In this document: positions 51,688-62,180 of the stretch, in pieces
How the letters are laid out: each line of letters starts with the position of its first letter
How positions within the stretch are numbered: the first letter of the stretch is position 1
Assembly (NCBI GenBank): GCA_009760885.1
Contig: CM019717.1
Coordinates: 51,359,366-51,423,365 of the forward strand
DNA length: 64,000 nucleotides
Source: Achatina immaculata
Taxonomy: Eukaryota > Mollusca > Gastropoda > Stylommatophora > Achatinidae
Direction: 5' to 3'
The notes under the pieces: model-generated
Database searches by the model: none
Told to the model about the DNA's origin: nothing
What the model saw: the letters and a program-made list of their open reading frames with translations, nothing else
Made by a program: the position numbers and the translations under genes

Positions 51688-52180
51688 TTGCACGCAGATG
51701 CTTGTGAACGATTTTTAAGAATTTGTTTGCCACAGAGATACGTAGCATATACGTTCTCCGACAGACGTGATACGAATATACGCATAGCTGAAGCAGATAA
51801 AAGAAAAAAAAATCTCAGAAATGAATCGCTCGTGTGCTCCGAGAAGTTCCCCATACCATTGCTAGTACTGTACATAAATGGACCGGACACTGAAAGAAAG
51901 ATAATGTGAAGGTGGCCAGTACTGGCGATGTACTGTGGAAGCTGATATAAATGACGTGCAGATCAACTTGCCCACCAACACAAAAGCCAGTAAGGGAACC
52001 ATGAGAAGTGGGGATACTTTTTGCCGTGCCATCCACGAGGGGAACTGGAGCATTAATTGCTTTGTAGATTACCGCCCACGGACATCGATAATGGATAAAG
52101 GTTTTGATTTTCTTAATGTTTTGACTTTCCTATTCGGTCGATTTTTTTTTCTCCTTATTGCTTTTATTTTTCTTTAACTG
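51688..52180 (+). pseudogene. Frameshifted exon-like ORF, possibly Ig-like extracellular domain
   Basis: A frame to 51909 contains RNESLVCSEKFPIPLLVLYI and ends NGPDTERKIM. One base later another frame reads CEGGQYWRCTVEADINDVQI, then SGDTFCRAIHEGNWSINCF and ends in a hydrophobic stretch (LFGRFFFLLIAFIFL). The spaced Cys and YWRC-type text resemble an Ig-like domain, and the acceptor-like TTTGCCACAG lies at about 51728-51737. It could equally be chance or an old retrocopy. Confidence 0.3.
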
Positions 52181-52589
52181 ATTTACACATACAAGCTCTG
52201 ATCCATTTATTTTAATGTCGGTAATGAAACTGTCTGGATTGTTTGTTATGGCTGAGTTTTCTGCACTTCTTAATCTTGTTTCTTCGATATTTTCATGAGC
52301 TTTAGGTCTTCCTTGTTCGGAGGATGCTGCTTACCTGGATAAAGGTGAGACAGGCAAAACTTTTTTGTTGGTGCTTCTTCTTATTTTATCCTTTAATACA
52401 TCACACATTTCACAATGTCTCAATCTGCTGTGCGTCACAAAGGTCCCCGGTTGTTTTATATTTGTTTAACCACTTCTTGTCTTTGACTGAATAGTATTTT
52501 TCCTCGCTTTCTTAAGTTTCAGTACAGCTGTATATGAGCTGAGTAAATGACATAAAAAAGAGTCTTGGAAACAAAATTAAATCTGCGTC

Positions 52590-52705
52590 CATCTATCCAT
52601 CCATCCGTCCATCCATCCATCCATCCATCCATCCATCAGTCCGTCCGTCCATCCATCCATGCATCCATCCACCCACCCGTCCGTCCCATCCATCCGTCTG
52701 TCTGT
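52590..52705. repeat. ATCC microsatellite
   Basis: Imperfect CATC/CGTC tetranucleotide run. Confidence 0.95.
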
Positions 52706-52816
52706 ATGTCTATTTCTTTCTGTTTCTGTAAACACATATTCACATACATAAATTGTACTTTTCATCTCACATACATGAACGCATTGTGGTAGTTTTATAC
52801 AAGTTCCTTTAATGCT

Positions 52817-52819
<3 letters not shown>

Positions 52820-52853
<34 letters not shown>
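52820..52853. repeat. AT microsatellite
   Basis: An uninterrupted AT run followed by a shorter one at 52880. Bases 52900-53440 hold degenerate TATCTAGGCAAAA-type repeats and no gene. Confidence 0.95.
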
Positions 52854-52856
<3 letters not shown>

Positions 52857-53450
52857 CTATACAACTATACATTTCAGCAATATATATATAATAAACTGAA
52901 ATATTAAAATTAAACTGAAGTGACATTTTTCAATGCTTAAGAAAAATCATTTTAAAAACAGCTAACGGCTATCTGGATGAAAAAAAGGTATAAAAAAACA
53001 TATAATCTATGGAGGAAAATAATTAACAGGTATCTAGGCAAAATAACAAATATCAAGACAAAAGGCGTTAAGAGATATCTAGACAAAAACAATTAACAAG
53101 TACACTATAAAACAATATCGAACTAAACTGCTTGTATAAGAATTGCATGCGGTAGGGCGGCTAACAAAGAATGGAAGACAATCGTTGACGACTACATAAC
53201 GAAATCATCACCTTCGCATAGACAGAGCTAAACATCCAATAAAAAAAACATTTAGTGCATTTAGAAAGAACACGCGTGCATTTTATTTTAAAATCCGGTC
53301 CAACGACGTAACTGAAAAAAAAACACGTCTGTCAGCTCCAAATGAGAGAATGATACCTGGTTTCACCACCAGTACGACATAGAAGGAATGAAAAAGCCGA
53401 CAGCTGTGAGAAGTACAGGAGAGGAAGATGAAAAATACCCTATAAATATA

Positions 53451-55161
53451 CGAGGGTGAATCAAATGAAAGTTAGAAATGTGAATAAAATTTACAGAAGA
53501 ACAGACAGAAATCCCGCACCAGTACCAGCTTTCAGCGCCAAGGTCAGTAACGTCACTAAGCAGACAGCGCCACCATCACTAAGCAACAAACTGAATATAG
53601 CGCATTTCACGATAGTGACAAACATTCTCTAAAGAAGAAATGCGCTCTGTCGTCCCCTTCTTGTCCGCCAAAGGTCTGAACACTTGTGACATACACAGTG
53701 AAATATCTGTGGTGTATGACGATAAGTGCATGTGTAAAGCTCAAATCACCAACTGTGTTGCGAAGTCCAAGCTAGGTATAACACAAATTGCCGGCTATCC
53801 TGGGCAAGCTCGCAAATTGGTGACACCTGCCAACACTTTGGATGTGAATGCTCTCATGGGAGGTAATCGTCGTATCAGTATATCTGAAACTGCTATAGAA
53901 TTGTCCATCAGTCATAGCTCATTGTTTAACAACATTCATGATGATCTGGCATATTGACAAATGTCTGAGAGTTGGGTCTTGTGTGGCTTGACACCTGAAG
54001 GAAAGACGTGCATGTTTCGGTGTGTGAAATGAATCTGCGGAGCTTTGGAGAGAATGGCCCAATATTTTATTGACCTGGACGAATCGTGAGTACACCACAT
54101 TACACCACTGGAAGAATCATGAGTACACCACATTACACCACTGGGCGAATCGTGAGTAGGTCACTTTACACCGGAGTCAAAAAGATCCAGTTTGGGATGG
54201 TGCCATTCCAGTTCCTCGTCACCGCTAAAATTTCACACAAAACCGTCCACATTCAAAGTAATGTTGACTGTTTTATGATATTACAGAGGATTTCTGCTCA
54301 AATATATTGCAACCAGAAAATACTGTCACTAGTGCTACCCACAGTGACAGATAAGAGAAATGACTACTACGATAAAAACAGGTTCTAGTAATAAAGGTAA
54401 GCAAAGATGGAAAGAGTGAAGAAAGTGGCCAGGAACAGTATCTTTTCAAGCCCTTTCTTAATTTCTTACAAGGAGTACACAAAAACAGCTAATGTTTAAT
54501 TTTTCGTCTGTTTTTCGTGGGTTTTTTTTCTGTTGTTTTGTTTTTATATGTGATTCTTGGAATAAAAGCGTTCTCCGAAGTATTGGATTATTTTATGTTC
54601 TTCCTGTATACGTGCTATTTTACTTTCTGTCGTTCTTGTTCCAGTCAACTTTCCTCACTCTTTGTATCTTTTTGTAAAAATGAACCATACACCCTGTCTG
54701 TCTTTATACCTACAGTTACCTGTTAGAACACCAGTTAAAAGTCGGTCTTTTGGTCCAAACGGCGCGGATTGTTGTCCAATGGGATGCTGCTATCTCAAGA
54801 CAATGCTCTTCCTCATACAGCGCCGCAAGCGAACCAAAGACTACATTTCGAAATTTTTCCGCATCCTCCGTATTTCCCGGATTTAGCTCCAAGTGACTTT
54901 TATCTGTTTGGCCCCCGAAAACGTCTTGGTGGTAAGAGGCTCTCAGCTAACATGGAGGTGCAGGACGCCGTATACTGATGGCTGAGAAGTCAGGACATAT
55001 GTTTTTTTCCCCATTACTGGTATTCAGGTGCTGGTTCTCTATGGCGCAAATGCGTTGCAAAATAAGAGGTCTGTGTTTGAAAACAGGGCTGCTATTTTTC
55101 CTGTACTAAACAGGAGTTTTGTATAGTTCAAATTTTCTAACCTTCATGTGATTTACCCTCG
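53451..55161 (+). mobile_element. Mariner-type DNA transposon, 1.7 kb, with internal insertion
   Basis: Inverted ends CGAGGGTGAATCAAATGAAA at 53451 and, reversed, CGAGGGTAAATCACATGAAG ending at 55161. TA lies on both sides (53449-53450 and 55162-55163). It is longer than a standard 1.3-kb mariner because about 400 bp of unrelated sequence lies between the transposase halves (about 54330-54740). Confidence 0.88.
53640..55040 (+). pseudogene. Mariner transposase, decayed, split
   Basis: The N-terminal half, 53640-53957, holds the DNA-binding region (GNRRISISETAIELSISHSS). The middle near 54070-54200 is frameshifted and carries a small tandem duplication of GAGTACACCACATTACACCA. The C-terminal half, about 54769-54980, holds SQDNALPHTAPQANQRLHFE and PPYFPDLAPSDFYLFGPRK, the second and third catalytic Asp. 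Multiple stops and an insertion make it dead. Confidence 0.85.
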
Positions 55162-55164
55162 TAG

Positions 55165-56070
55165 CAGTGGTTTTGAAAGTTTTACTGTCCATCAGTAAGA
55201 AAGAAATAGCTATTTTGGGAGTACTTTTCTTTGGAAACAAATCTGTTCGTTTTATCAGTTGCTGGCATTTTATTACAAGCATACCACAGATTCCAAAAGC
55301 GCTTAATATAATAAACTTTTAATGCGATATGTTTTTTTGTCAAGCGCATGCACCAAAAGCAACCTGAAAGCGAAGAGCATATCTTGTTATCTTGATTCAT
55401 TTTTATATAGTAGCTTGAAATAATCGTGCCTAACAGCAACCAGTATATGACAGATCCTGGCGATGAAGCAAGAAATGCATGCTGCTATCTCTCTTCTCTC
55501 CATCCTTATGATGTAACTTCGCAGCTTCAGTGAGTGTTGAAAAGCTTTCTGCCGGCCTTATGGCTGCCCTCTTCACTGTAAACATTTGAGCCTTTTTATT
55601 TTAAATCTTAGTTTCGTGTCACAGTGTCAGTGCATTCAAGTCTCACTTTGGACATATAATTTAGAGATGGATTCTCAAATCTGTATCTGTTTTTCTCCTC
55701 GTAGATATCCTTAATTTGACCAGTAAAGTTGTGCACGGCTGAGCTCTGATAAAAGAACAAGACAAATTATTGGTTTACATCGTCATAAAAATTGTATATC
55801 AATGTTTTAGTCTTATTTTGAAGTAGGCACGATTAGCCTTAAAAATGTGTACACAAGGCACGTTAACGCGAGAGAAAGAAAAAAAGTAGTAAAATATAGA
55901 CTGTAAATCAAATACTGCACTCCACAAGGGTGAGGGACCACATGGCCAGGGGACTAAAACACTTCAACTTTTTGTGCCGTTTTAACCCCCCCCCCCCTCA
56001 AATCCCAAACTTACCCCTATCTCTTTTAATTTCCATATCCCATCCCTCTCAAACCTGTTGAATTGACAGA
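55165..56070. other. Spacer, no gene recognised
   Basis: Only chance frames. A short C run occurs at 55987-55996. Confidence 0.5.
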
Positions 56071-56075
56071 ATGAG

Positions 56076-56205
56076 CTTAAATGTTATGCCGTATCTGAGC
56101 TTTATGCCGTGTCCGAGCTTTATGCCGTATCTGAGCTTTATGCCGTATCTGAGCTTTATGCCGTGTCCGAGCTTTATGCCGTGTCTGAGCTTTATGCCGT
56201 GTCTG
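56076..56205. repeat. 18-bp minisatellite, about 7 copies
   Basis: Unit TTTATGCCGTATCTGAGC, with GTGTCCGAGC variants alternating. Confidence 0.92.
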
Positions 56206-56461
56206 AATTGTGCTCGATTAGTGCAGTGTAATCCTGGGTAATAAAGATAAAAAAAACTCTTTATCTGCATAATTTCCGGTAAGAAATAACCAGAAGGAAG
56301 TAATGGCTTGTTTTTAAAATGCGAAATGCAAGGACCATGCGCGACATAATACATGCTAGTGGTTTCATAGATCTAGTTCTGGAGTGCTTTACTGAGCAGT
56401 GAAACAGTGATCGGAATCTTTTTTTTTTTTTAATAAATAGGAAATAACGAGGCTTCCGTAT

Positions 56462-56677
56462 GGTAAAGTAAAAGAACACAGTTTTGTAGGATGAGACCTT
56501 GAAAAAATCGTAGACAAACAAGATGAGAGAAAGAAAAATCACAAGAGAATGACCTGGGATTCGAACACGGACTCCGGTAGGACGAGCAGCCGTCTAGCCA
56601 CGAGAGAACAGCGTACTAATCGACTGCGCTGCTAACACATCCGGGAGTTGTGTTAAACTGTGTTCTCTTACTTTACC
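56462..56677. repeat. Inverted 23-bp repeats enclosing a tRNA-like sequence
   Basis: GGTAAAGTAAAAGAACACAG and the next three bases at 56462-56484 recur inverted at 56655-56677 with one mismatch. The enclosed 170 bp hold the minus-strand tRNA-like sequence. Confidence 0.85.
56550..56645 (-). mobile_element. tRNA-like sequence (degenerate tRNA or SINE head)
   Basis: On the minus strand: an A-box-like TAGCAGCGCAGTCGATTAG, a B-box GTGTTCGAATCCC, and a long spacing that recalls a class II (Ser/Leu-type) tRNA with a variable arm. The acceptor stem does not pair cleanly, so an intact tRNA gene is unlikely. Confidence 0.5.
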
Positions 56678-56732
56678 GAAACATCGGCTGTACCCGTCTT
56701 TCACCGTGCCTGACGATCTCTCAGAAATACCT

Positions 56733-56755
56733 GGGGGGGGGGGGGGGGGGGGGGG
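56733..56755. repeat. Poly-G run (23 G)
   Basis: An uninterrupted G run; its length may be a sequencing estimate. Confidence 0.95.
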
Positions 56756-57079
56756 TGGGTTTCAGTACAACATTCGGTAGCGTACACTTTCTTTTTTTTA
56801 AATGTAAAATTAAACACGCTTTACAGACATTAGTAGGAAGTGAATGCTCGCATTATTTTTTTTCCTTACCTTATTTACTGGGAGATTTAATCTTTACAAG
56901 ATCCTCACATACTGAACCAAAGTCAAGACTGGCTGATTCTCCTCCGTGCGAACTGAACGTCATTAGACTACTGGCCCGATTATCCTCTGGCCGATTTCAC
57001 CACTTGCTCTTTTTTTTTTTTTCATTTAATGATTTTGATAATATAAACCGGTAACGGTAACCTATGGCCTCCAAAAGTT

Positions 57080-57132
57080 TCAATCTCTCTCCCTCTCTCT
57101 CTCCTTCTCTCTCTCTCCTTCTCTCTCTCTCT

Positions 57133-57173
<41 letters not shown>
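57080..57173. repeat. CT microsatellite
   Basis: CTCTCT with periodic CTTCT interruptions. Confidence 0.95.
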
Positions 57174-57176
<3 letters not shown>

Positions 57177-57214
57177 AATCGATAATTTACAGGTAAGTTT
57201 CGGTTAATACGATC

Positions 57215-57350
57215 ACTGGCGAGGTCAGTAGTTCGAGTCCGGCGCCGTGATCAGTCAACCGTAAAAATGAGTTCCTGTTTACTATTGGAGCCAGTGAAGT
57301 AGAAACAGCCAGGCGTGATGCTGACCACGACATCTAGTTCTGTGTCGTCC
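57215..57350 (+). mobile_element. tRNA-derived SINE, 5' part
   Basis: Contains GGTCAGTAGTTCGAGTCCGG (B-box), then AAACAGCCAGGCGTGATGCT, matching the SINE at 32229-32486. Truncated at the 3' side. Confidence 0.75.
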
Positions 57351-57779
57351 AACTTCAGTGGCATCAAGAGCCACAACTTATGTGTGCAGAAAATGAGTGG
57401 CGGGCCGCATATAAATCAAAACTAGTTCTTTTTTTTTTTGTGCAACTTACATAAAAATCAGAACAAGTGACAGTTATGATGTAAATGTGAATTTATCGTA
57501 TTTAATTACTTGTTCGGGGATATTAAAACAGTTTTGAAGACAAGAAAGGGTACTTTTAATCAAATAAATTACTTGTCTTGTCACCTTCTTCATACACCTT
57601 TCAGTTTTGAGGGGACTAATGGACGTCTTGATGGATTAGGTGATTTGCTTCATAAAATGGGATATTTGAGGTTTCTGTCATATCCCCCTCTCCACCTCTT
57701 GCCTGGGCAGTCTGTCCCTCTGTTTCCCACTGTTCTTTTACTGGTGGAGTCTTTCTATGTCAAACTATGGCGGTAGTCG

Positions 57780-58555
57780 CGTAACGTGGCAAAACCATTT
57801 GATTTCTTGTTTCTGGATGTTCCTGGTATTACCCCAACCATTGCCATGAAGGTGTCATTTCTGATTTGGTCTTTTATTCTTACACTTAGTATTATTCTTA
57901 AATATCTCATTTCTAATTCGGTGATTTTTCCTTTTGTTTCGGGTTGTTCGTGTCCATGGTTAACATTGATAGTAGAGACCCGAGAGGAAAATTATATTGT
58001 ACAGTGCTCTTCCTGTTTCAGCTGTGATGTAGTTCTTTTTCAGCAAAAGTGTCATTTGTCCAATAACCTGATTTCCTTTGCTGCATCTGTTCTCTACTTC
58101 GCGTCGATTTCCCCTGAGGATGATGTTGTACTACCTCATCATCATCATCATCATCATCAGGTGCTATTGTGCTTCTCCAGAGTACACGATCCTTCATGCA
58201 TGCCATTAGCTCAGTTGATGAGCTCCTCTCACACCATCTCGTCAGACTGTCCACTATACTGTTCAGTATAGTTTGGTCTTCCCCTGGCTCTTCTTCCCTC
58301 TATTTTTCCTGTTGTTACAATATTTTCTATGCCCTCTCTTCTCATTGCATTGTACTACCTAGGTATTTTAAATGCTTGACTTGCATCAGAGGCTGATTTC
58401 CATGAGGATCTTTGTAGGGATTTCTTCTCTCTGGAAATGGTCATAACATTTTGTTGTTGTTTTTTTTCTAACACTGATTTTCATGTTGTGGTTTTTGCAT
58501 GCCCTTGCTAAGTTAGCTATGCTGTTCTGTAGGTCTTTCTCTGGATGTGGCTACA
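57780..58555 (-). mobile_element. LINE fragment, split by nested RTE-A
   Basis: Removing the RTE-A insert joins HLKYLG with STTSSSGEID in one frame. Upstream lies LQNSIANLARACKNHNMKIS (58360-58550) and downstream ELEMRYLRIILSVRIKDQIR (about 57850-57940), the C-terminal half of a LINE reverse transcriptase. The family is not assigned. Confidence 0.75.
58137..58349 (-). mobile_element. RTE-A 3'-end copy, nested (213 bp)
   Basis: A 5'-truncated copy with the family A GAT tail, flanked by a perfect 11-bp duplication TTGTACTACCT (58126-58136 and 58350-58360). It is inserted into another LINE in the same orientation. Confidence 0.92.
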
Positions 58556-58797
58556 AGTGACTGGTTTGTCAGTAAAAAAGAAGTTCATTTATGATCCACC
58601 TATTTGGTATGTTTTCTGAAGGGTGTTGTGAATTTATCGGCATTACTTTTGGAGTTGAACTTTTGGGAAATTTTGTGTGGAATTTTTACTATGCATGTTG
58701 ACTTCTTTGCAGATACTGTGCGTGTACTAATACGTTTTATTTTCATAGTAACTTCCTGTGCTGCAGTTGAACACCCATAATCTAAGGTAAGGGGGGG

Positions 58798-58855
58798 GGG
58801 GGTCAAGGAAAATATGGGTACTAACATCATGTTCTTTAGGTGTTTTTTATGGCAA
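58798..58855 (+). mobile_element. tRNA-derived SINE, 3' piece
   Basis: GGTCAAGGAAAATATGGGTA then CTAACATCATGTTC matches the 3' third of the SINE at 32229-32486. It follows a G run. Confidence 0.6.
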
Positions 58856-58890
58856 GATAGAACCATCTTTAAATAGTACACAGCACTTAC

Positions 58891-59064
58891 CAAGCTTTCT
58901 TTATATCCACCAATGTAGACGGTTGGTAGGATAGTGATGTCACTGCGTTCCAGATAGTCTACATGAGCGTATACGTCGCCCTCAATCTCCACTTCAAAAC
59001 CTGTCTTCCTCCTCATGCGGCGCTGTGGTAACCTGTGGTGCTTCCACGTCCGAAATATGTGGAC
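58891..59064 (-). CDS. LNS gene exon 4
   Basis: Acceptor TATCTTCAG|GTC and donor AGCTTG|GTAAGT. Encodes a very basic turn (HHRLPQRRMRRKTG), then FEVEIEGD and TVYIGGY, the usual later strands. Confidence 0.78.
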
Positions 59065-62000
59065 CTGAAGATATTTCACTTAGTCAGTACACATTTTTTT
59101 AATGGTGCGGAGCTGTACAGGCAATTTAAACGTACTTTTAAATGTTTTTAATAAATAAAAATCAGTACACAGTCAGACATGAGGGTCTTTTTTTTGGTCG
59201 TTTGGTAACAAAGGTAATATAATTAAAACCTGAGTTTATTTCGTCATTATCGCCATTCTGTATCATTTCCACGGAGAAGTTTAACTGAAATGAATCTCTC
59301 AACGTGATCTGTCTCTTGCTTTAACTGGTCATTTGGCTGAGATTGTTCTTTCCCATCTCTTGATATGTCCAGCCATTCTCTGTCGTTATTGTGCTCTTTA
59401 GGTTTTTCATCAAACATGGGTTTCTGTACATTATTACGCTTTTTGATATGACAGAAATATTTTTAACTGTCTGGTTTTTTGTGGTCTTTTAAAACTTTTT
59501 GCTGTTTTGAAGTTCAATTCCTCTAGCAACTTTTTAATTTTTTGTTTCGTAAATATGTCTGTGATCATTAGCCTATGGCTGGTCCTTTCTGAAGATACAG
59601 AAGAAAAGGCGGTAGTTGTCAAAATAACATAGACAGGCAGACACTAGCCAAACAGCAAATAAAGCATCAAGGCATCTCGTTCACTTTCAGCCTACCCGTT
59701 TAAACGAGACTGTCTTAATAATTTTCTCCTGCCTGCGGGACCTGTGGCGTTGGCATACGGTACAAAACGCAAATAATGGGACACTACACTACGCCGATCA
59801 TTACCGTGATCCATACGTCAATGTTGACAGATTCATCGCCTTCTAAATAGACTCCGAAGTACCCTTCCACTCCTGTTGGAGACGTGTTGAACAGATGGTA
59901 ACGCAGTTTGCCGTTCCGGATGTAAAGCGCCTCGTCGTCTCCGTATTGTCCGCGAGCGTACAAAAGGATGCCATTCGCCTGAGTGGTCCGAAACTTCAGT
60001 GAATAATGGATGCTGCAATTGTCCAGGAAAATTACATATAAATGAAGGGCCCTATAAGTGCGTGACTTGTCGTGTGTAAATGAATTGTCTAGGTCTAACT
60101 GAAAGCTTTCAAATGTTATTCCCATCTGGTGAATGTTTTCATGTATCCGCGTCTAATGTTTAGCACAATAGTTGGTGCAAATCAAGAGGCAACGGAAAGC
60201 AGACAGATTAATTAATGGATACACTAAGGCAGAAAGATAAACAAACAAACAAAATAGGAAAAGAGAAAGACAGATAGAAAGACAACATGCATTATTACAT
60301 ATATTCATGAATAGATATCGCCCGTGTGTTTATCGGGGCCTAAATCTGGGGAGAAAAGAATAGGACAACTGCCACCTTCTACATATGTCGTAAGAGGCGA
60401 CTATGAAGGTTAGGGGAAAGGCCAACGACCTGTTCCCTGTTAAAAAAAAAAGTGGAGTATTACAGTGGAGGTGGATTGGCCATGCTCTGAGGACACCCGA
60501 TACCAGCATAGCAGGACAAGTACTGACATCGAATCCTCAAGGAGATAGAAAACGAGGAAGGCCTAGACTTACTTCTTATATCTTATATCCTTCCCGTGCC
60601 GTTAAACGTCACGTAGGGCTCGCAAGGTATTTCATCAATTTTTCCTGTTTTCGGCGAGCTTTTCAATCTCATCAGGGGATTTTATGCATATTAATTTGGC
60701 CTCTCTTACCAATGTCCTCTTCAGGGTTTCACGTTGTCTGTCTCTTTTCGGCTTTGGTATCCCTGATGCTCGGTTGGTTTCTTTGCGAGTTTCCTATCTA
60801 GAGTCGCCCCTAGATAGGTCCCAGGATAACGTTGTTAGCCTTATGCCCTACTCCCGATACAGGATATGTGACAGATCAAGTTGAATTCCGCTGATTTCTG
60901 CATGCCGGCGAGAGCATTTAAAAAACGTCCGCCATCTTGTAGACCTCCTCAGAGAAGAGAAGTTATGACAGTGCTCAGAGACGAGGGATACACGTGGGAG
61001 GAAGCAGAGAATAATTCCAAGAACAGGGATGACTGGAGAGCCTTTATCTGTGGCCTATACTCTCGAGGAAGTGAAAGGCAATGATGATGATGATGAATAG
61101 ATATATGCATACATGCATGCAAACAAAAGCACATACATACATACATACATACATACATACATACATACATACATAGATACATACATACATGCATACATAC
61201 ACACGTATATACATGTGCATACATGCACACACATACATACATATATACACTGTGCATACATGCACACACATACATACATACATACATACATTACATACAT
61301 CTGCATAATACATACATACATACATACGTACATGCATACATACATACAGAAAAAAAGCGTTAAATAATAATTCAACACTCATTTAGCAGACGACGTATTC
61401 TAACATTAGGTCCAGCTAGTCTGTACCTCCCGAAATTCAGCAATTTGCTGTAATAAATAAACCAACTCATATCGGATTTTACTTCATTAATGCGCCTTAA
61501 TTGTACAGCTGAGCACCTCTTACGTGGAAAAAAAGGGGGGGGGGATAGTTCTAGTGCACATACACAAGGCAACAGACAAACATAAGAGTTATCCTGAAAG
61601 TGGAGCACTTACTCGTTGTTGTTGTCGAAAGTGTTTGGAGTGAACTGGAGGTAAGAGTCACCAGGAAAGTCGAAGCACGGTCCTTGGCGGGGAGGCCTGG
61701 CTGCTTCAGAGAGACTGTTTGAAGTGGACAACTGTAGGAAAAAAAAAAGAAAACAAGATGACAGTGAAGAAGAGGTGTTGAACCGACAAGAACTTACAGA
61801 GGGGAAAGAATAAGAAGAACGAACTTTATTTTCAAGGGGTTAAGGATTGAGCACGCAGACCCGTATAAAATTCTGCCCTTCATAATACAGCTTTCACTCA
61901 GTCGCAGACATTCAGCAACTAGTTATTGAACATAATAAGCGCGAAGAAGCAAACAAATGAATGAACAAATAAATAAAAAATTAAATAAACAATAAACTGT

Positions 62001-62140
62001 CTCTTGTCCATACACTCCACACTTTGATATATGTAACTACATGAAATAAACTTAATTATATTTTCACATTCATTCTAAACTAACAGATTTTTAGAACAGC
62101 ATATAAGAAATGCAGCAATCAAGTCATTCTTTAGATTAAA

Positions 62141-62180
<40 letters not shown>

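Noticed and set aside
61044..61382. Several overlapping open frames rich in YVCM or HTYIHTY
   Set aside because: They are translations of the CATA/TACA microsatellite on both strands.
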